Part shown: positions 44,927 to 52,820 of the stretch, piece by piece
Numbering within the stretch: position 1 is the first letter of the stretch
Layout: each line of letters begins with the position of its first letter
Assembly: GCF_023073915.1 (NCBI RefSeq)
Contig: NZ_JADPKK010000022.1
Coordinates: forward strand, 1,364,001 to 1,428,000
Direction: 5' to 3'
Origin: Bradyrhizobium sp. 149
Lineage (GTDB): Bacteria; Pseudomonadota; Alphaproteobacteria; Rhizobiales; Xanthobacteraceae
Length of the DNA stretch: 64,000 nt
Program-made: the position numbers and the translations under genes
The notes under the pieces: model-generated
The model's input: only the letters and a program-made list of their open reading frames with translations
What the model was told of the DNA's origin: nothing
Databases searched by the model: none

Positions 44927-45807
44927 TGGTCGAACTCGAACAGGCGCGCCGGATTATCGACGAGGATCTTCTGCTGATATTCCGGCTCCGGCGCGAACAG
45001 CGGGATCAGGTCGACGAGATCGCCGTCATTCGGCATCGCCTTGACGTTGGGATGCGGCCAATCGGTGCCCCAGATGACCCGGTCGGGCGCGGTCTCGACG
45101 ATCTTTCGCGCGAACGGCACGGCGTCGGTGAACGGCGGGCCGGCCGAGGACACCCGTTCGGAGCCGCAGATCTTGACCCAGCACTTCTCGTCGCGCTCCA
45201 TCAGCTCGATCAGGATCTTGAACGGCAGTTGATCGAGCCCGTCGGACGCCTTCACCCGCCCCATATGGTCGATGGTGTAACTCAGCGGCAATCTTGCCAG
45301 CATATCTGCATATTCAGGCAGATCGATCGCGTCGAAATGCAGATCGATGTGCCAGCCGAGCGGCGCCACCATCGCGATGACCCGATTGAACATGCTCTTG
45401 TCGGGAACGCCGCCGAGATGGCGGACGAAATTGAAGCGGCAGCCGCGGAAGCCGCCCTCGTGCAGCACGCGAAGCCCGCGTTCGGTGATGGTGTCGTCGA
45501 TATTGGCAACCGCGCGATAGGCGCCGTTGCTCTGCGCGATGGCGTCAAGCGCCACCGTGTTGTCGGTGCCGTGCACACTGGCATTCACGATGACGGCACG
45601 CTCGACGCCGAGCTTGGCATGCAGCGCACGGAAATCCTCGAGCGGCGCATCCGGCGGCGTGTAGGAGCGGTCCGGCGCGTAAGGGTATTTCGCGCCGGGC
45701 CCGAAGATGTGGCAATGCGCATCGCAAGACAGCTTCGGCAGCCTGAACTTCGGCGTGCGCGTGTCCGGATCGGGCGGCGGAATGGTCGGCGTGTACATGA
45801 TGCTCAT
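44923..45807 (-). CDS. ligI: 2-pyrone-4,6-dicarboxylate hydrolase-like amidohydrolase (LigI family)
   Basis: A 294-residue cytoplasmic TIM-barrel hydrolase. CDAHCHIFGPGAKYPYAPDR carries the HxH motif and LigI signature; GCRFNFVRHLGG, LSYTIDHMGRVKA and VIWGTDWPHPN (catalytic Asp) follow in the family order. LigI opens 2-pyrone-4,6-dicarboxylate to 4-oxalomesaconate in the protocatechuate 4,5-cleavage pathway, which fits the GalB- and GalC-like genes downstream. It starts with a one-base overlap after a paralogue that carries an export signal. Confidence 0.87.
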   Translation of the reverse strand: MSIMYTPTIPPPDPDTRTPKFRLPKLSCDAHCHIFGPGAKYPYAPDRSYTPPDAPLEDFRALHAKLGVERAVIVNASVHGTDNTVALDAIAQSNGAYRAVANIDDTITERGLRVLHEGGFRGCRFNFVRHLGGVPDKSMFNRVIAMVAPLGWHIDLHFDAIDLPEYADMLARLPLSYTIDHMGRVKASDGLDQLPFKILIELMERDEKCWVKICGSERVSSAGPPFTDAVPFARKIVETAPDRVIWGTDWPHPNVKAMPNDGDLVDLIPLFAPEPEYQQKILVDNPARLFEFDQ

Positions 45808-46766
45808 CAGCTGAACTTGAACAGGCGCGCCGGATTGTCGACCAGCAGTTTTTGCCGGACCTTCTCATCAGGCGCGTAGTGGGGAATCAGATCGACGAGG
45901 TCGCCGTCATTGGGCATGATCTTGACGTTGGGGTGCGGCCAGTCGGTGCCCCAGATGACGCGATCGGGCGCATTGGCGATCAGCGCTTTTGCGAATGGCA
46001 CCGCGTCGTGGAACGGCTTGCCGACGCTGGAGGCACGTTCGAGCCCGGTGATCTTCACCCAGCACTTCTCGTCCCTCTTCTGGAGATCAAGCAAGGCCGT
46101 GAAGCCGGCATCGTCGAGCCCCTTCGCGGCCTGAACCGTTCCCATGTGATCGATCACGTAAGGCGTCGGCAGCGCGGTGAGGATGGGCGCAAATTCGGCG
46201 ATCGTGCCCGGCTCGAAATAGACGTCGATGTGCCAGCCGAGTTCGGCGACACGATGCACGATGCGCTGAAACTTGGTCATGTCGCCGACGCCGCCGAGGC
46301 GCTTGAGGAAGGCGAATCGGCAGCCGCAGATCCCGCCCTTGTCGAGCGCCGCCAGTTCCTTGTCGGTCATTTCGTCGTCGACGTTGGCGATGCCCTTATA
46401 GGCACCCTCGCTCTGGGCGATGGCGTCGGTGACGACGCGATTGTCGGTGCCGTGCACGGTCGCATTGACGATCACGCAGCGCTCGACGCCGATTGTCTCG
46501 TGCACGCTGCGAAACGCCTCCAGCGGCGCATCAGCCGTGTTGTAGGGACGCTTTTCCGCAAAGGGATAACGAGACGCCGGTCCAAAGATGTGGGCATGGC
46601 TGTCGCAGGATTTTGCCGGCAGCTTGAACGACGGCGTCTTCGGATTTGGATCCGGCGGCGCGATCGTCGAGATCGCCTTCGGCTCCGCCCCTTGCGCGTG
46701 CGTCTCGCTCACGAGCGTTGCGCCGGCCAGTCCGGTCAAGAGATGCAAGCAATCTCGCCTGTTCAT
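45807..46766 (-). CDS. Exported LigI-like 2-pyrone-4,6-dicarboxylate hydrolase paralogue
   Basis: A 319-residue paralogue of the next gene. The catalytic domain has CDSHAHIFGPASRYPFAEKR, TPYVIDHMGTVQAAKG and VIWGTDWPHPNVK. Unlike characterised LigI, it begins with an export signal: MNRRDCLHLLTGLAGATLV followed by ETHAQ, a weakly hydrophobic, twin-arginine-like sequence. This points to export, probably by Tat, and a periplasmic hydrolase. It is the first enzyme gene of the seven-gene operon and 90 bases downstream of the TetR gene on the same strand. Confidence 0.85.
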   Translation of the reverse strand: MNRRDCLHLLTGLAGATLVSETHAQGAEPKAISTIAPPDPNPKTPSFKLPAKSCDSHAHIFGPASRYPFAEKRPYNTADAPLEAFRSVHETIGVERCVIVNATVHGTDNRVVTDAIAQSEGAYKGIANVDDEMTDKELAALDKGGICGCRFAFLKRLGGVGDMTKFQRIVHRVAELGWHIDVYFEPGTIAEFAPILTALPTPYVIDHMGTVQAAKGLDDAGFTALLDLQKRDEKCWVKITGLERASSVGKPFHDAVPFAKALIANAPDRVIWGTDWPHPNVKIMPNDGDLVDLIPHYAPDEKVRQKLLVDNPARLFKFS

Positions 46767-46856
46767 GTCCTCAACACCCCGTCACTTAAGCACGCTTGCA
46801 CATGGTCCGCTTGCGAGCGGAAGCGCGAGGCCGCGCCTCCTCTTGGGCGGTTTCTT

Positions 46857-47564
46857 TCAAGTCTTGCTGACGACGGGCCGCCGCCGTGCCGGCGCGGCCT
46901 GATCGAGCGCCGGCGCCTGGAACGCAGCGACGGTGGCCTGCACCAGCTGCTCGATGGCGCTGGCGGCATCGCTGCCGTCCGCCTCGCCGCGCGACAGGCG
47001 GGAGACGCGATCCGGCGTTACCAGCGAGTAGTAGAGCGCGCCGAGCAGGAAGTGGCTGCGCCAGACGATGTCGGTGCGCGGAACGTGCGGCAGGCTGTCG
47101 TGGATAGCATCGATGAAGGCGTGGCTGGTGTCGTCGAAAGTTTGCGCGATAATTTTTCGCGCGACCTCGTTGCCCTCCGCGGACATCACCGCGCGCAGCC
47201 GCGTGAACCGCGCCCCGCCCCCGGCAAGATCGCTGCCCGAGGTGAAGGCCGGCGCGACATAGGCCCGCACCACCGCTTCGAGCCGGTCCTGGAGATCACG
47301 CACGCGCTTGGCGGCCGCGAGCAGCTCGGAACGGCGCAAGTTCATCGGCCCGCAATGGCGCCGGTAGATCTCCAGCAGCAGGCCGTCCTTGGTCTTGAAA
47401 TGATAGGTCACGCTGCCGGGATTGGCGCCGGCGGCCTGTGCGATATCGCGCACCGACACGGCGTTGAAGCCGTTGGTGGCGAACAGCTCCTCGGCCGCGG
47501 CGAGGATCGCCTCGCGCATGTTCGGCTTGCGGGCCGTTTCCTTGCTGGTGGGCTTGCGTACCAT
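46857..47564 (-). CDS. TetR-family regulator of the pyrone/dicarboxylate operon
   Basis: A 235-residue regulator with a basic N-terminus, a helix-turn-helix at about 15-60 (AILAAAEELFATNGFNAVSV, AGANPGSVTYHFKTKDGLL) and a C-terminal ligand domain. It precedes the LigI-like operon on the same strand and is divergent from a Bug receptor gene. A palindrome sits 5 bases upstream of its start. It probably represses itself and one or both flanking units, with a pathway acid as inducer. Confidence 0.87.
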   Translation of the reverse strand: MVRKPTSKETARKPNMREAILAAAEELFATNGFNAVSVRDIAQAAGANPGSVTYHFKTKDGLLLEIYRRHCGPMNLRRSELLAAAKRVRDLQDRLEAVVRAYVAPAFTSGSDLAGGGARFTRLRAVMSAEGNEVARKIIAQTFDDTSHAFIDAIHDSLPHVPRTDIVWRSHFLLGALYYSLVTPDRVSRLSRGEADGSDAASAIEQLVQATVAAFQAPALDQAAPARRRPVVSKT

Positions 47565-47568
47565 GTGA

Positions 47569-47586
47569 TTTGTACTATCGTACAAA
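47569..47586. promoter_or_regulatory. Probable TetR operator between tetR and the Bug receptor gene
   Basis: TTTGTAC-TATC-GTACAAA is a perfect 7-bp inverted repeat with a 4-base spacer, located 5 bases upstream of the tetR start and about 95 bases upstream of the receptor start. Confidence 0.65.
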
Positions 47587-47680
47587 AGATCAGGTCTCGT
47601 CAACAAAAACCATGGGCAGCGTCCGGACGGCTCGAAAGACCGACGGTCCGCGCGCAAACGCCCGCAAGGAGTGCTGGAAA

Positions 47681-48661
47681 ATGCTGGGTTTGAACAAGAA
47701 TATCGGCGGCTTGATGCTGGGTGCCGGTCTGCTGCTGGCGGGCGGCGTCGCGCAGGCCGCTGACAATTATCCGAGCAAGCCGGTTCACATCCTTGTCCCT
47801 TATGCCGCCGGTGGCGCGGTCGACGTGCTCGCGCGCACGCTGAGTCAGGCGCTGGCGAAGACCTGGGGCCAACAGCCAGTGGTCGACAATCGCCCCGGCG
47901 CCGGCGGCATCGTCGCCTCGCAGGCACTGACGCAGGCCGCGCCCGACGGCTACACGCTTATCCTCGTCGCGAGCGGTCATCCCCTCAATCAGTTCATTTA
48001 TCCGAGCGTGCCTTACGACACGTTCACGGATTTTACCGCGATCACCGAGGTCGCCTCCTCGCCGCTCGCGATCGTCGTCGCTAAGGACAGCCCCTATAAG
48101 ACGCTCGGCGATCTCCTCGCTGCGGCGAAAAAGGAGCCGGACAAGCTTTCCTACGGCATGTCCGGCAACGGCACTTCCGCGCATCTCGCCGGTGAGCTGT
48201 TGAAGCACATGTCCGGCACCAAGATCGTCGCGATCCCCTATAAGGGCGGCGCGCCCGCGCTGACCGCCGTAATCGCCGGCGACATCCCGCTCAGCATCAA
48301 TCCGCTTGCGGAAGCCATCGCCCAGCTCGAAGGCGGCCCGGTCCGCGCGCTCGCGGTGACCTCGGCCGAGCGGTCCAAGGCGCTGCCCAACGTTCCGACT
48401 GTCGCCGAGGCGGGCGTGTCAGGTTACGACGTCTCGGTCTGGTGGGGTGTTCTTGGTCCGGCCAAGATGCCGCCGGAGATCGTGGCGAAGCTCGAAACCG
48501 ATCTGAAGGCGGCGCTGCAGGACCCGAACGTGCTGTCGACGCTCGGCAAGATCGGCGCAGCCCCGGTCGGCTCCTCGCCCGGGGATTTCGATGCCTACAT
48601 GCATGCCGAGGCCACCAAATGGGAGCCAGTGCTGAAGGCCGCCGACATTCGCGCGCAGTGA
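47681..48661 (+). CDS. Bug-family (tripartite tricarboxylate transporter) receptor
   Basis: A 326-residue periplasmic receptor. AAGGAG 9 bases before ATG 47681 fixes the start. Signal peptide about 1-27 (LLLAGGVAQAAD), then YPSKPVHILVPYAAGGAVDV and VVDNRPGAGGIVASQALTQA, the Bug signatures, and IPYKGGAPALTAVIAGDI. It is divergent from tetR and the LigI/GalB/GalC operon, so a pathway substrate such as a di- or tricarboxylic pyrone acid is the likely ligand. Membrane partners (TctA/TctB) are not in the window. Confidence 0.88.
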   Translation: MLGLNKNIGGLMLGAGLLLAGGVAQAADNYPSKPVHILVPYAAGGAVDVLARTLSQALAKTWGQQPVVDNRPGAGGIVASQALTQAAPDGYTLILVASGHPLNQFIYPSVPYDTFTDFTAITEVASSPLAIVVAKDSPYKTLGDLLAAAKKEPDKLSYGMSGNGTSAHLAGELLKHMSGTKIVAIPYKGGAPALTAVIAGDIPLSINPLAEAIAQLEGGPVRALAVTSAERSKALPNVPTVAEAGVSGYDVSVWWGVLGPAKMPPEIVAKLETDLKAALQDPNVLSTLGKIGAAPVGSSPGDFDAYMHAEATKWEPVLKAADIRAQ

Positions 48662-48754
48662 GGTGCTCCACGCGAAGGATCTCTTTTGGGCACCTCGCGC
48701 GCGCCGCTCTGCTCGCGGTCGTGCGCGGCGCCACGAAGGCAGCGCGCGAGTAGG

Positions 48755-49903
48755 TCAATTGCGTGCGCTCGCCCGCATCTTTTCCGGCGCGGCGGGGCGT
48801 CGCACGAAATCAGTATCATCGCCGCCCCCTCCCGACGGGATCAGGATCGCGCGCTCGCGCGGCAGCGCTTCCGGCATCTCGTCGCGGATAAAGGCGATGA
48901 GCTTCTCCCTCATCTCGCAGCGCAGGTCCCAGGATTGCGGTGCATTCCTGGCGCTGACGAGGGCGCGAAGCTCGATGGTGCGCGAATCCGCGTTGATCAC
49001 CTGGAGATTGACCACCTCGCCATCCCAGAGCTTGGACTGCTTCACCGCCTCCTCCAACCAGCAGCGGATCCGCGGCACGTCGGCGCGGTAGTCGACGTTG
49101 AGCGCGATCGTACCGATCAGGGACGCTGCGTCCCGGGTCCAGTTCTGGAACGGCTTTTCGATGAAGTAGGACAACGGCACCACCATACGGCGCCAGTCCC
49201 ACAGCCGGATCACCACATAGGTCGAGGCGATGTCCTCGACCCAGCCCCACTCGTTCTCGATGATCACGGCATCCTCGATGCGGATCGGCTGGGTGATCGC
49301 GATCTGCAAACCCGCGATCAGGTTGCTGAGCAGCGGGCGCGCGGCAAGACCAACGATGATACCGGCTGCGCCGGCCGAGGCGAACAGGCTGACGCCATAT
49401 TGCCTGACCGAGTCGAACGTCATCAGCGCGGTGGAGACCGTGATGATGACGATGATGGTGTCGGTGACGCGCTTGAACACGCGGATCTGCGTCACGTGCT
49501 TGCGCGCGACGAGGTTCTCGGTCACGTCGCGAAAGTTCCGCAGATAGCGCGCCGCGCTCATGTCGACGATCCGGATCGATATCCAGCCGATCAGCGCGAT
49601 GAAGGCGACGATGAACACGCGCACCAGCGGCGTGCGGATGGTGTCATCGAGCGGTGCAAGCGGCAGAGCCAGCGCAACGGCAGCAAGACACATGGCCAGC
49701 CGGGCCGGCCCCGCCGTACGCTCGATGAACACGGCCAACAGAGCGAGGCGGGTTCCGAAGGCACGGTTGAGGAGCCATACCGCGACCCGATACAGGAACA
49801 ATGCGAGCAGGATCGCGACGGCGATCAGGCTGAGACCGACGAACCACGACGGCACCCAGCCGAGCATCTCATCGATGTCGGCCAAAATCGCTTGCAGATT
49901 CAT
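48755..49903 (-). CDS. MscS-family mechanosensitive channel
   Basis: A 382-residue inner-membrane protein. Hydrophobic segments lie at about 20-42, 62-82, 92-112 and 145-165, followed by the pore helix SLFASAGAAGIIVGLAARPL, rich in Gly/Ala as in MscS TM3. The beta domain follows (PIRIEDAVIIENEWGWVEDI, DWRRMVVPLSYFIEKPFQNW) and a cytoplasmic alpha/beta C-terminal domain. It should release solutes upon hypo-osmotic shock. It is divergent from the DUF763 gene. Confidence 0.88.
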   Translation of the reverse strand: MNLQAILADIDEMLGWVPSWFVGLSLIAVAILLALFLYRVAVWLLNRAFGTRLALLAVFIERTAGPARLAMCLAAVALALPLAPLDDTIRTPLVRVFIVAFIALIGWISIRIVDMSAARYLRNFRDVTENLVARKHVTQIRVFKRVTDTIIVIITVSTALMTFDSVRQYGVSLFASAGAAGIIVGLAARPLLSNLIAGLQIAITQPIRIEDAVIIENEWGWVEDIASTYVVIRLWDWRRMVVPLSYFIEKPFQNWTRDAASLIGTIALNVDYRADVPRIRCWLEEAVKQSKLWDGEVVNLQVINADSRTIELRALVSARNAPQSWDLRCEMREKLIAFIRDEMPEALPRERAILIPSGGGGDDTDFVRRPAAPEKMRASARN

Positions 49904-50029
49904 CCATGTCCCCGCGTTGCATCAGGCGTCCGCGCTCAACGCCTTCACAGCGGCTTCGCTCCCCCGCTCAGTGCAACGCAGCATCCCTCTGGTGCAACCT
50001 TCTCCGAACTGCGCTATCTCTAGACGATC

Positions 50030-51280
50030 ATGACTCGACGGACCGGCAGCGCCGACCTTCCCCTTCACACCGGCCGGGTTCCCCCCTGGCTCGCGACCCG
50101 CATGGCTTCGCTAGGCGCGATCGTGACGCAGGCGATCGTGCATCACTACGGCCGCGACGCATTCCTCCAGCGCCTCTCGCATCCGTTCTGGTTCCAGTCG
50201 TTCGGTGCTGTCATGGGGATGGACTGGCACTCCTCAGGCATCACGACCTCCGTGATCGGCGCATTGAAGCGCGGGCTAGGCCCGCTCCAGGATGAGCTAG
50301 GAATCTACGTCTGTGGCGGGCGTGGTCAGCACTCGCGCAAGACTCCGGACGAACTGATGCAGCTCGGCGACCGCATCGGCTTCGACGGCGCAAAGCTCAC
50401 GCGTGCGAGCAGGCTGGTGGCGAAGGTCGACAGCGCCGCGGTCCAGGACGGTTTTGACCTTTACCTGCACGGATTCTTCGTCACGGCCGACGCCAAATGG
50501 ACCGTGGTGCAGCAGGGCATGAACGGCGACAAGCGGCAGGCCCGCCGCTATCATTGGCATTCCGAGGCGCTGAAGAGTTTTGTCGATACGCCGCACAGCG
50601 CGATCGACGGGCCGTTGCAAGGCGAGATCGTCAATCTCACCGACCATCGCGCCGCGATCTCGCGCAACGCGCAGCTCGCGCTCCTGAGCGATCTCGGCCC
50701 GGATCGCATCCTTTCCGAATTCGAGCGGCTCACCGGGATTGCGCCCGAGCCTGCGCAGGCGATGCTGCCGCATTTGATCATGCCCGCGCACCATGACGTC
50801 CGGCCCAAAGATGTGTTCGCGCGCCGCCTGCACGGCACACTCGCGGCCGCGGCCGAGCGCGGCCCGGTCGATTTTCCGGAACTGCTGCTGACGCCCGGCG
50901 TCGGCGCGCGCACCGTGCGCTCGCTGGCGATGGTAGCCGAAGTCGTGCACGGCGCGCCCTATCGCTTCAACGACCCTGCGCGCTTCTCGCTCGCCCATGG
51001 CGGCAAGGACCGGCATCCCTACCCGGTTCCGATCAAGGTCTATGACGAAACCATTCGCGTGCTCAAAGATGCGATCCAGAACGCAAAGCTCGGGCGCGAG
51101 GAAGAGATGCAGGCCATCAAGCGGCTCGACGACCAGGCACGGCGGCTGGAGCGCACCGCGCGCGGGCCATCGGTCGACGCCTACATCGCCGGAGAGCGTG
51201 CGGCCTCGCCCGATCTCGACGGCCGCTCCGTGTTCGGCTGGGAGCGCGATCTCGGGCCGACAAAAAAGCGGACCGGCTGA
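50030..51280 (+). CDS. DUF763 protein
   Basis: A 416-residue protein starting RTGSADLPLHTGRVPPWLA, the signature of DUF763, with VCGGRGQHSRKTPDELMQLG and HWHSEALKSFVDTPHSAI. A helix-hairpin-helix-like stretch (LLLTPGVGARTVRSLAMVAE) near residue 290 suggests nucleic-acid contact. The function of the family is not established. The 3' end of the gene contains the terminator for the convergent small-protein operon. Confidence 0.85.
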   Translation: MTRRTGSADLPLHTGRVPPWLATRMASLGAIVTQAIVHHYGRDAFLQRLSHPFWFQSFGAVMGMDWHSSGITTSVIGALKRGLGPLQDELGIYVCGGRGQHSRKTPDELMQLGDRIGFDGAKLTRASRLVAKVDSAAVQDGFDLYLHGFFVTADAKWTVVQQGMNGDKRQARRYHWHSEALKSFVDTPHSAIDGPLQGEIVNLTDHRAAISRNAQLALLSDLGPDRILSEFERLTGIAPEPAQAMLPHLIMPAHHDVRPKDVFARRLHGTLAAAAERGPVDFPELLLTPGVGARTVRSLAMVAEVVHGAPYRFNDPARFSLAHGGKDRHPYPVPIKVYDETIRVLKDAIQNAKLGREEEMQAIKRLDDQARRLERTARGPSVDAYIAGERAASPDLDGRSVFGWERDLGPTKKRTG

Positions 51281-51292
51281 AAACCGGTCCGC
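51262..51292 (-). terminator. Intrinsic terminator of the small hydrophilic-protein operon
   Basis: On the minus strand 9-bp arms GCGGACCGG and CCGGTCCGC with a 7-base loop are followed directly by TTTTTT. It lies 26 bases beyond the last stop of the operon and overlaps the final codons and stop of the convergent DUF763 gene, for which the same stem may also act. Confidence 0.8.
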
Positions 51293-51317
51293 AAGTTGCT
51301 CGGGAGGAACGCTTCGC

Positions 51318-51563
51318 TCAGGACTCCTCGCCCTCTTCATCCTCGCCGACGAGGCGGTTGGCCGAGTGATCCTGATATTGTTCGGTCTGGATGGACTTGC
51401 CGTCCATGCCGCGAATGTCCGAGTGCTGCGCCTTGTCGCGGTTGGACAGCACCATGTTGTCGCCGATCTTCTCCTTGGGCACATCCGTCATGGCGCCGGT
51501 GCCGTCGCCCTTGCCGTGCATACCCGCTCTGAAATGCGTCTTACTGCCATGCCCACCTGGCAT
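51318..51563 (-). CDS. Small hydrophilic hypothetical protein (81 aa)
   Basis: GAGGAGAG precedes ATG 51563. The 81-residue product is very hydrophilic and Gly/Asp/Lys-rich (MPGGHGSKTHFRAGMHGKGD, acidic end GEDEEGEES), probably disordered. No characterised family is recognised. It is the third gene of a three-gene unit of similar small polar proteins and ends before a strong terminator. Confidence 0.65.
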   Translation of the reverse strand: MPGGHGSKTHFRAGMHGKGDGTGAMTDVPKEKIGDNMVLSNRDKAQHSDIRGMDGKSIQTEQYQDHSANRLVGEDEEGEES

Positions 51564-51597
51564 CGGTCTCTCCTCTTGGGTTGATCGTCCCTGAAGC

Positions 51598-51861
51598 TCA
51601 ATGCTTCTCTTGTGCCGGTGTCGGTTTCGGTGGCTTGTGGCCGCTCTGGCCGGCATCGTTGTGCTTGTTGTGGTCGCTCTCCTGGTTGAGACCGCCCCTG
51701 CTCACCGGAAACTCGCTCTGCCGCGCTTGCCGGTTGACGTGATGGACGGCGTTATCCTCGGGGTTCCGGCCGATCGTCTGGTCGAGCTGCCGTTGATCCG
51801 GAACGTCATCCTTCCGTTCGAGGATGCGCAGCTGCTGCTCATGCGTCTTGTTGCCTTGCAT
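51598..51861 (-). CDS. Small hydrophilic hypothetical protein (87 aa)
   Basis: TGGAGG lies just upstream of ATG 51861. The product is extremely polar (MQGNKTHEQQLRILERKDDV, later GLNQESDHNKHNDAGQSGHK), rich in Gln, Asn, His and Lys, consistent with a disordered stress or desiccation-type protein. No family assigned. Second gene of the three-gene unit, 15 bases after the first. Confidence 0.65.
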   Translation of the reverse strand: MQGNKTHEQQLRILERKDDVPDQRQLDQTIGRNPEDNAVHHVNRQARQSEFPVSRGGLNQESDHNKHNDAGQSGHKPPKPTPAQEKH

Positions 51862-51876
51862 AGAAACCTCCAGTCG

Positions 51877-52104
51877 TCAGCGGCGGCGCCGGTGGGAGCC
51901 GCTGCGCGCGACGTCCTTGTCGATGCCACCGGCCGCGTTGACGTCGTTTTCGAGATCACCCTCGATCGTGTTCTCGCCCATGATCTCCTCGAGATCCTCA
52001 GGCGAGGCGCCCGCCATGGTGACGCCCTTGGATGCGCCGATCAGGGGATTTTCGTGCAGGTCTTTCTCGGTCGGGGTGTATAGCTTGGGCTGCTTGCTGC
52101 TCAT
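51877..52104 (-). CDS. Small hydrophilic hypothetical protein (75 aa)
   Basis: An AGGAAG site precedes ATG 52104; an ATG five codons upstream contains that site and is less likely. The 75-residue product (MSSKQPKLYTPTEKDLHENP, then GASPEDLEEIMGENTIEGDL) is acidic and polar with a basic end SHRRRR. It is the first gene of the unit, directly behind a sigma-EcfG-like promoter. Function unknown. Confidence 0.65.
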   Translation of the reverse strand: MSSKQPKLYTPTEKDLHENPLIGASKGVTMAGASPEDLEEIMGENTIEGDLENDVNAAGGIDKDVARSGSHRRRR

Positions 52105-52134
52105 CGTCGCTTCCTGCATTCATGATGTCGTAAC

Positions 52135-52159
52135 AACAGGGGCCGAAGCTCGCCGTTCC
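52135..52159 (-). promoter_or_regulatory. Sigma-EcfG-like general stress promoter
   Basis: On the minus strand GGAAC is followed after 16 bases by TGTT, close to the alphaproteobacterial EcfG consensus GGAAC-N16/17-CGTT. It sits 31 bases upstream of the first small-gene ATG, the expected distance. The match is by eye. Confidence 0.5.
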
Positions 52160-52387
52160 TGTCGAAAGCACGACATCGCTATCATCCGTAAAGGAACGCC
52201 AGACATTGATCGCCGCACGCAAGAGCGCGTCGGTCGGTTGGATCTATTGCGCGGGAGACTTAGAGCGGGAGTTGGTCGATCGTCTGGAGATGCAGCACGC
52301 CGCGGCAACAAGCCTGCCGGGTCGCATCGCGAACAGAGGGCGGAACAGACGCCACCTTGTCCTTACAGATGGAACGAGGATGAAAGC

Positions 52388-52714
52388 CTAGCGCCGTTCC
52401 GGCAAGCGCGGCCCAGCCTTGCGCTGCCGCTGATTGGTGTAGGCGTCCCAATTGCTCCAGCTGCCGTTGCTGAGGCTTTGCAGGTCGGTGGTGAGCGGAC
52501 GGCGCGTGCGCTTGTCGTAATCGGCGACGGCGCGCTCGGACTGCGCGATCTTGCGCTTGAGTTCCCCGATCGCCTTCTGGGTCTGGCCGTTCCGCTTCGA
52601 AGATGCAATCTCGCCCATCGTGAAGCGCGCGGTCTCGAGCGCCTTCAACTCGGCCCGGTTCTTCTTCAACTGAACCCGATGCCAGGCGATGTTGCTGTCG
52701 CTGTCCGCAACCAT
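52388..52714 (-). CDS. Hypothetical coiled-coil protein (108 aa)
   Basis: A 108-residue basic, largely helical protein. ELKALETARFTMGEIASSKR and KAIGELKRKIAQSERAVADY suggest a two-helix coiled coil, and the tail is polar (NGSWSNWDAYTNQRQRK). ATG 52714 is preceded by CGGAG. No signal peptide and no recognised family. Confidence 0.65.
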   Translation of the reverse strand: MVADSDSNIAWHRVQLKKNRAELKALETARFTMGEIASSKRNGQTQKAIGELKRKIAQSERAVADYDKRTRRPLTTDLQSLSNGSWSNWDAYTNQRQRKAGPRLPERR

Positions 52715-52820
52715 ATGGGAACTCCGCTGATTCGTTCCCCCATAGTATCGCGTGCCGAATCGGCGCCGCAACGGGCGCCCGGCGGCGAAAATGCGATCTT
52801 ATTGCGCGGGAGTTCCGGAC

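Noticed and set aside
47569..47586. TTTGTAC palindrome considered as a fifth copy of the cluster operator at 53-64 kb
   Set aside because: The half-site is shared, but the spacing (4-base centre) differs from the 16-bp sites and a local TetR gene explains it better.
45852..47693. 613-codon plus-strand open frame across ligI paralogue and tetR
   Set aside because: Spans two genes with recognised domains on the other strand and shows only low-complexity Arg/Asp sequence.
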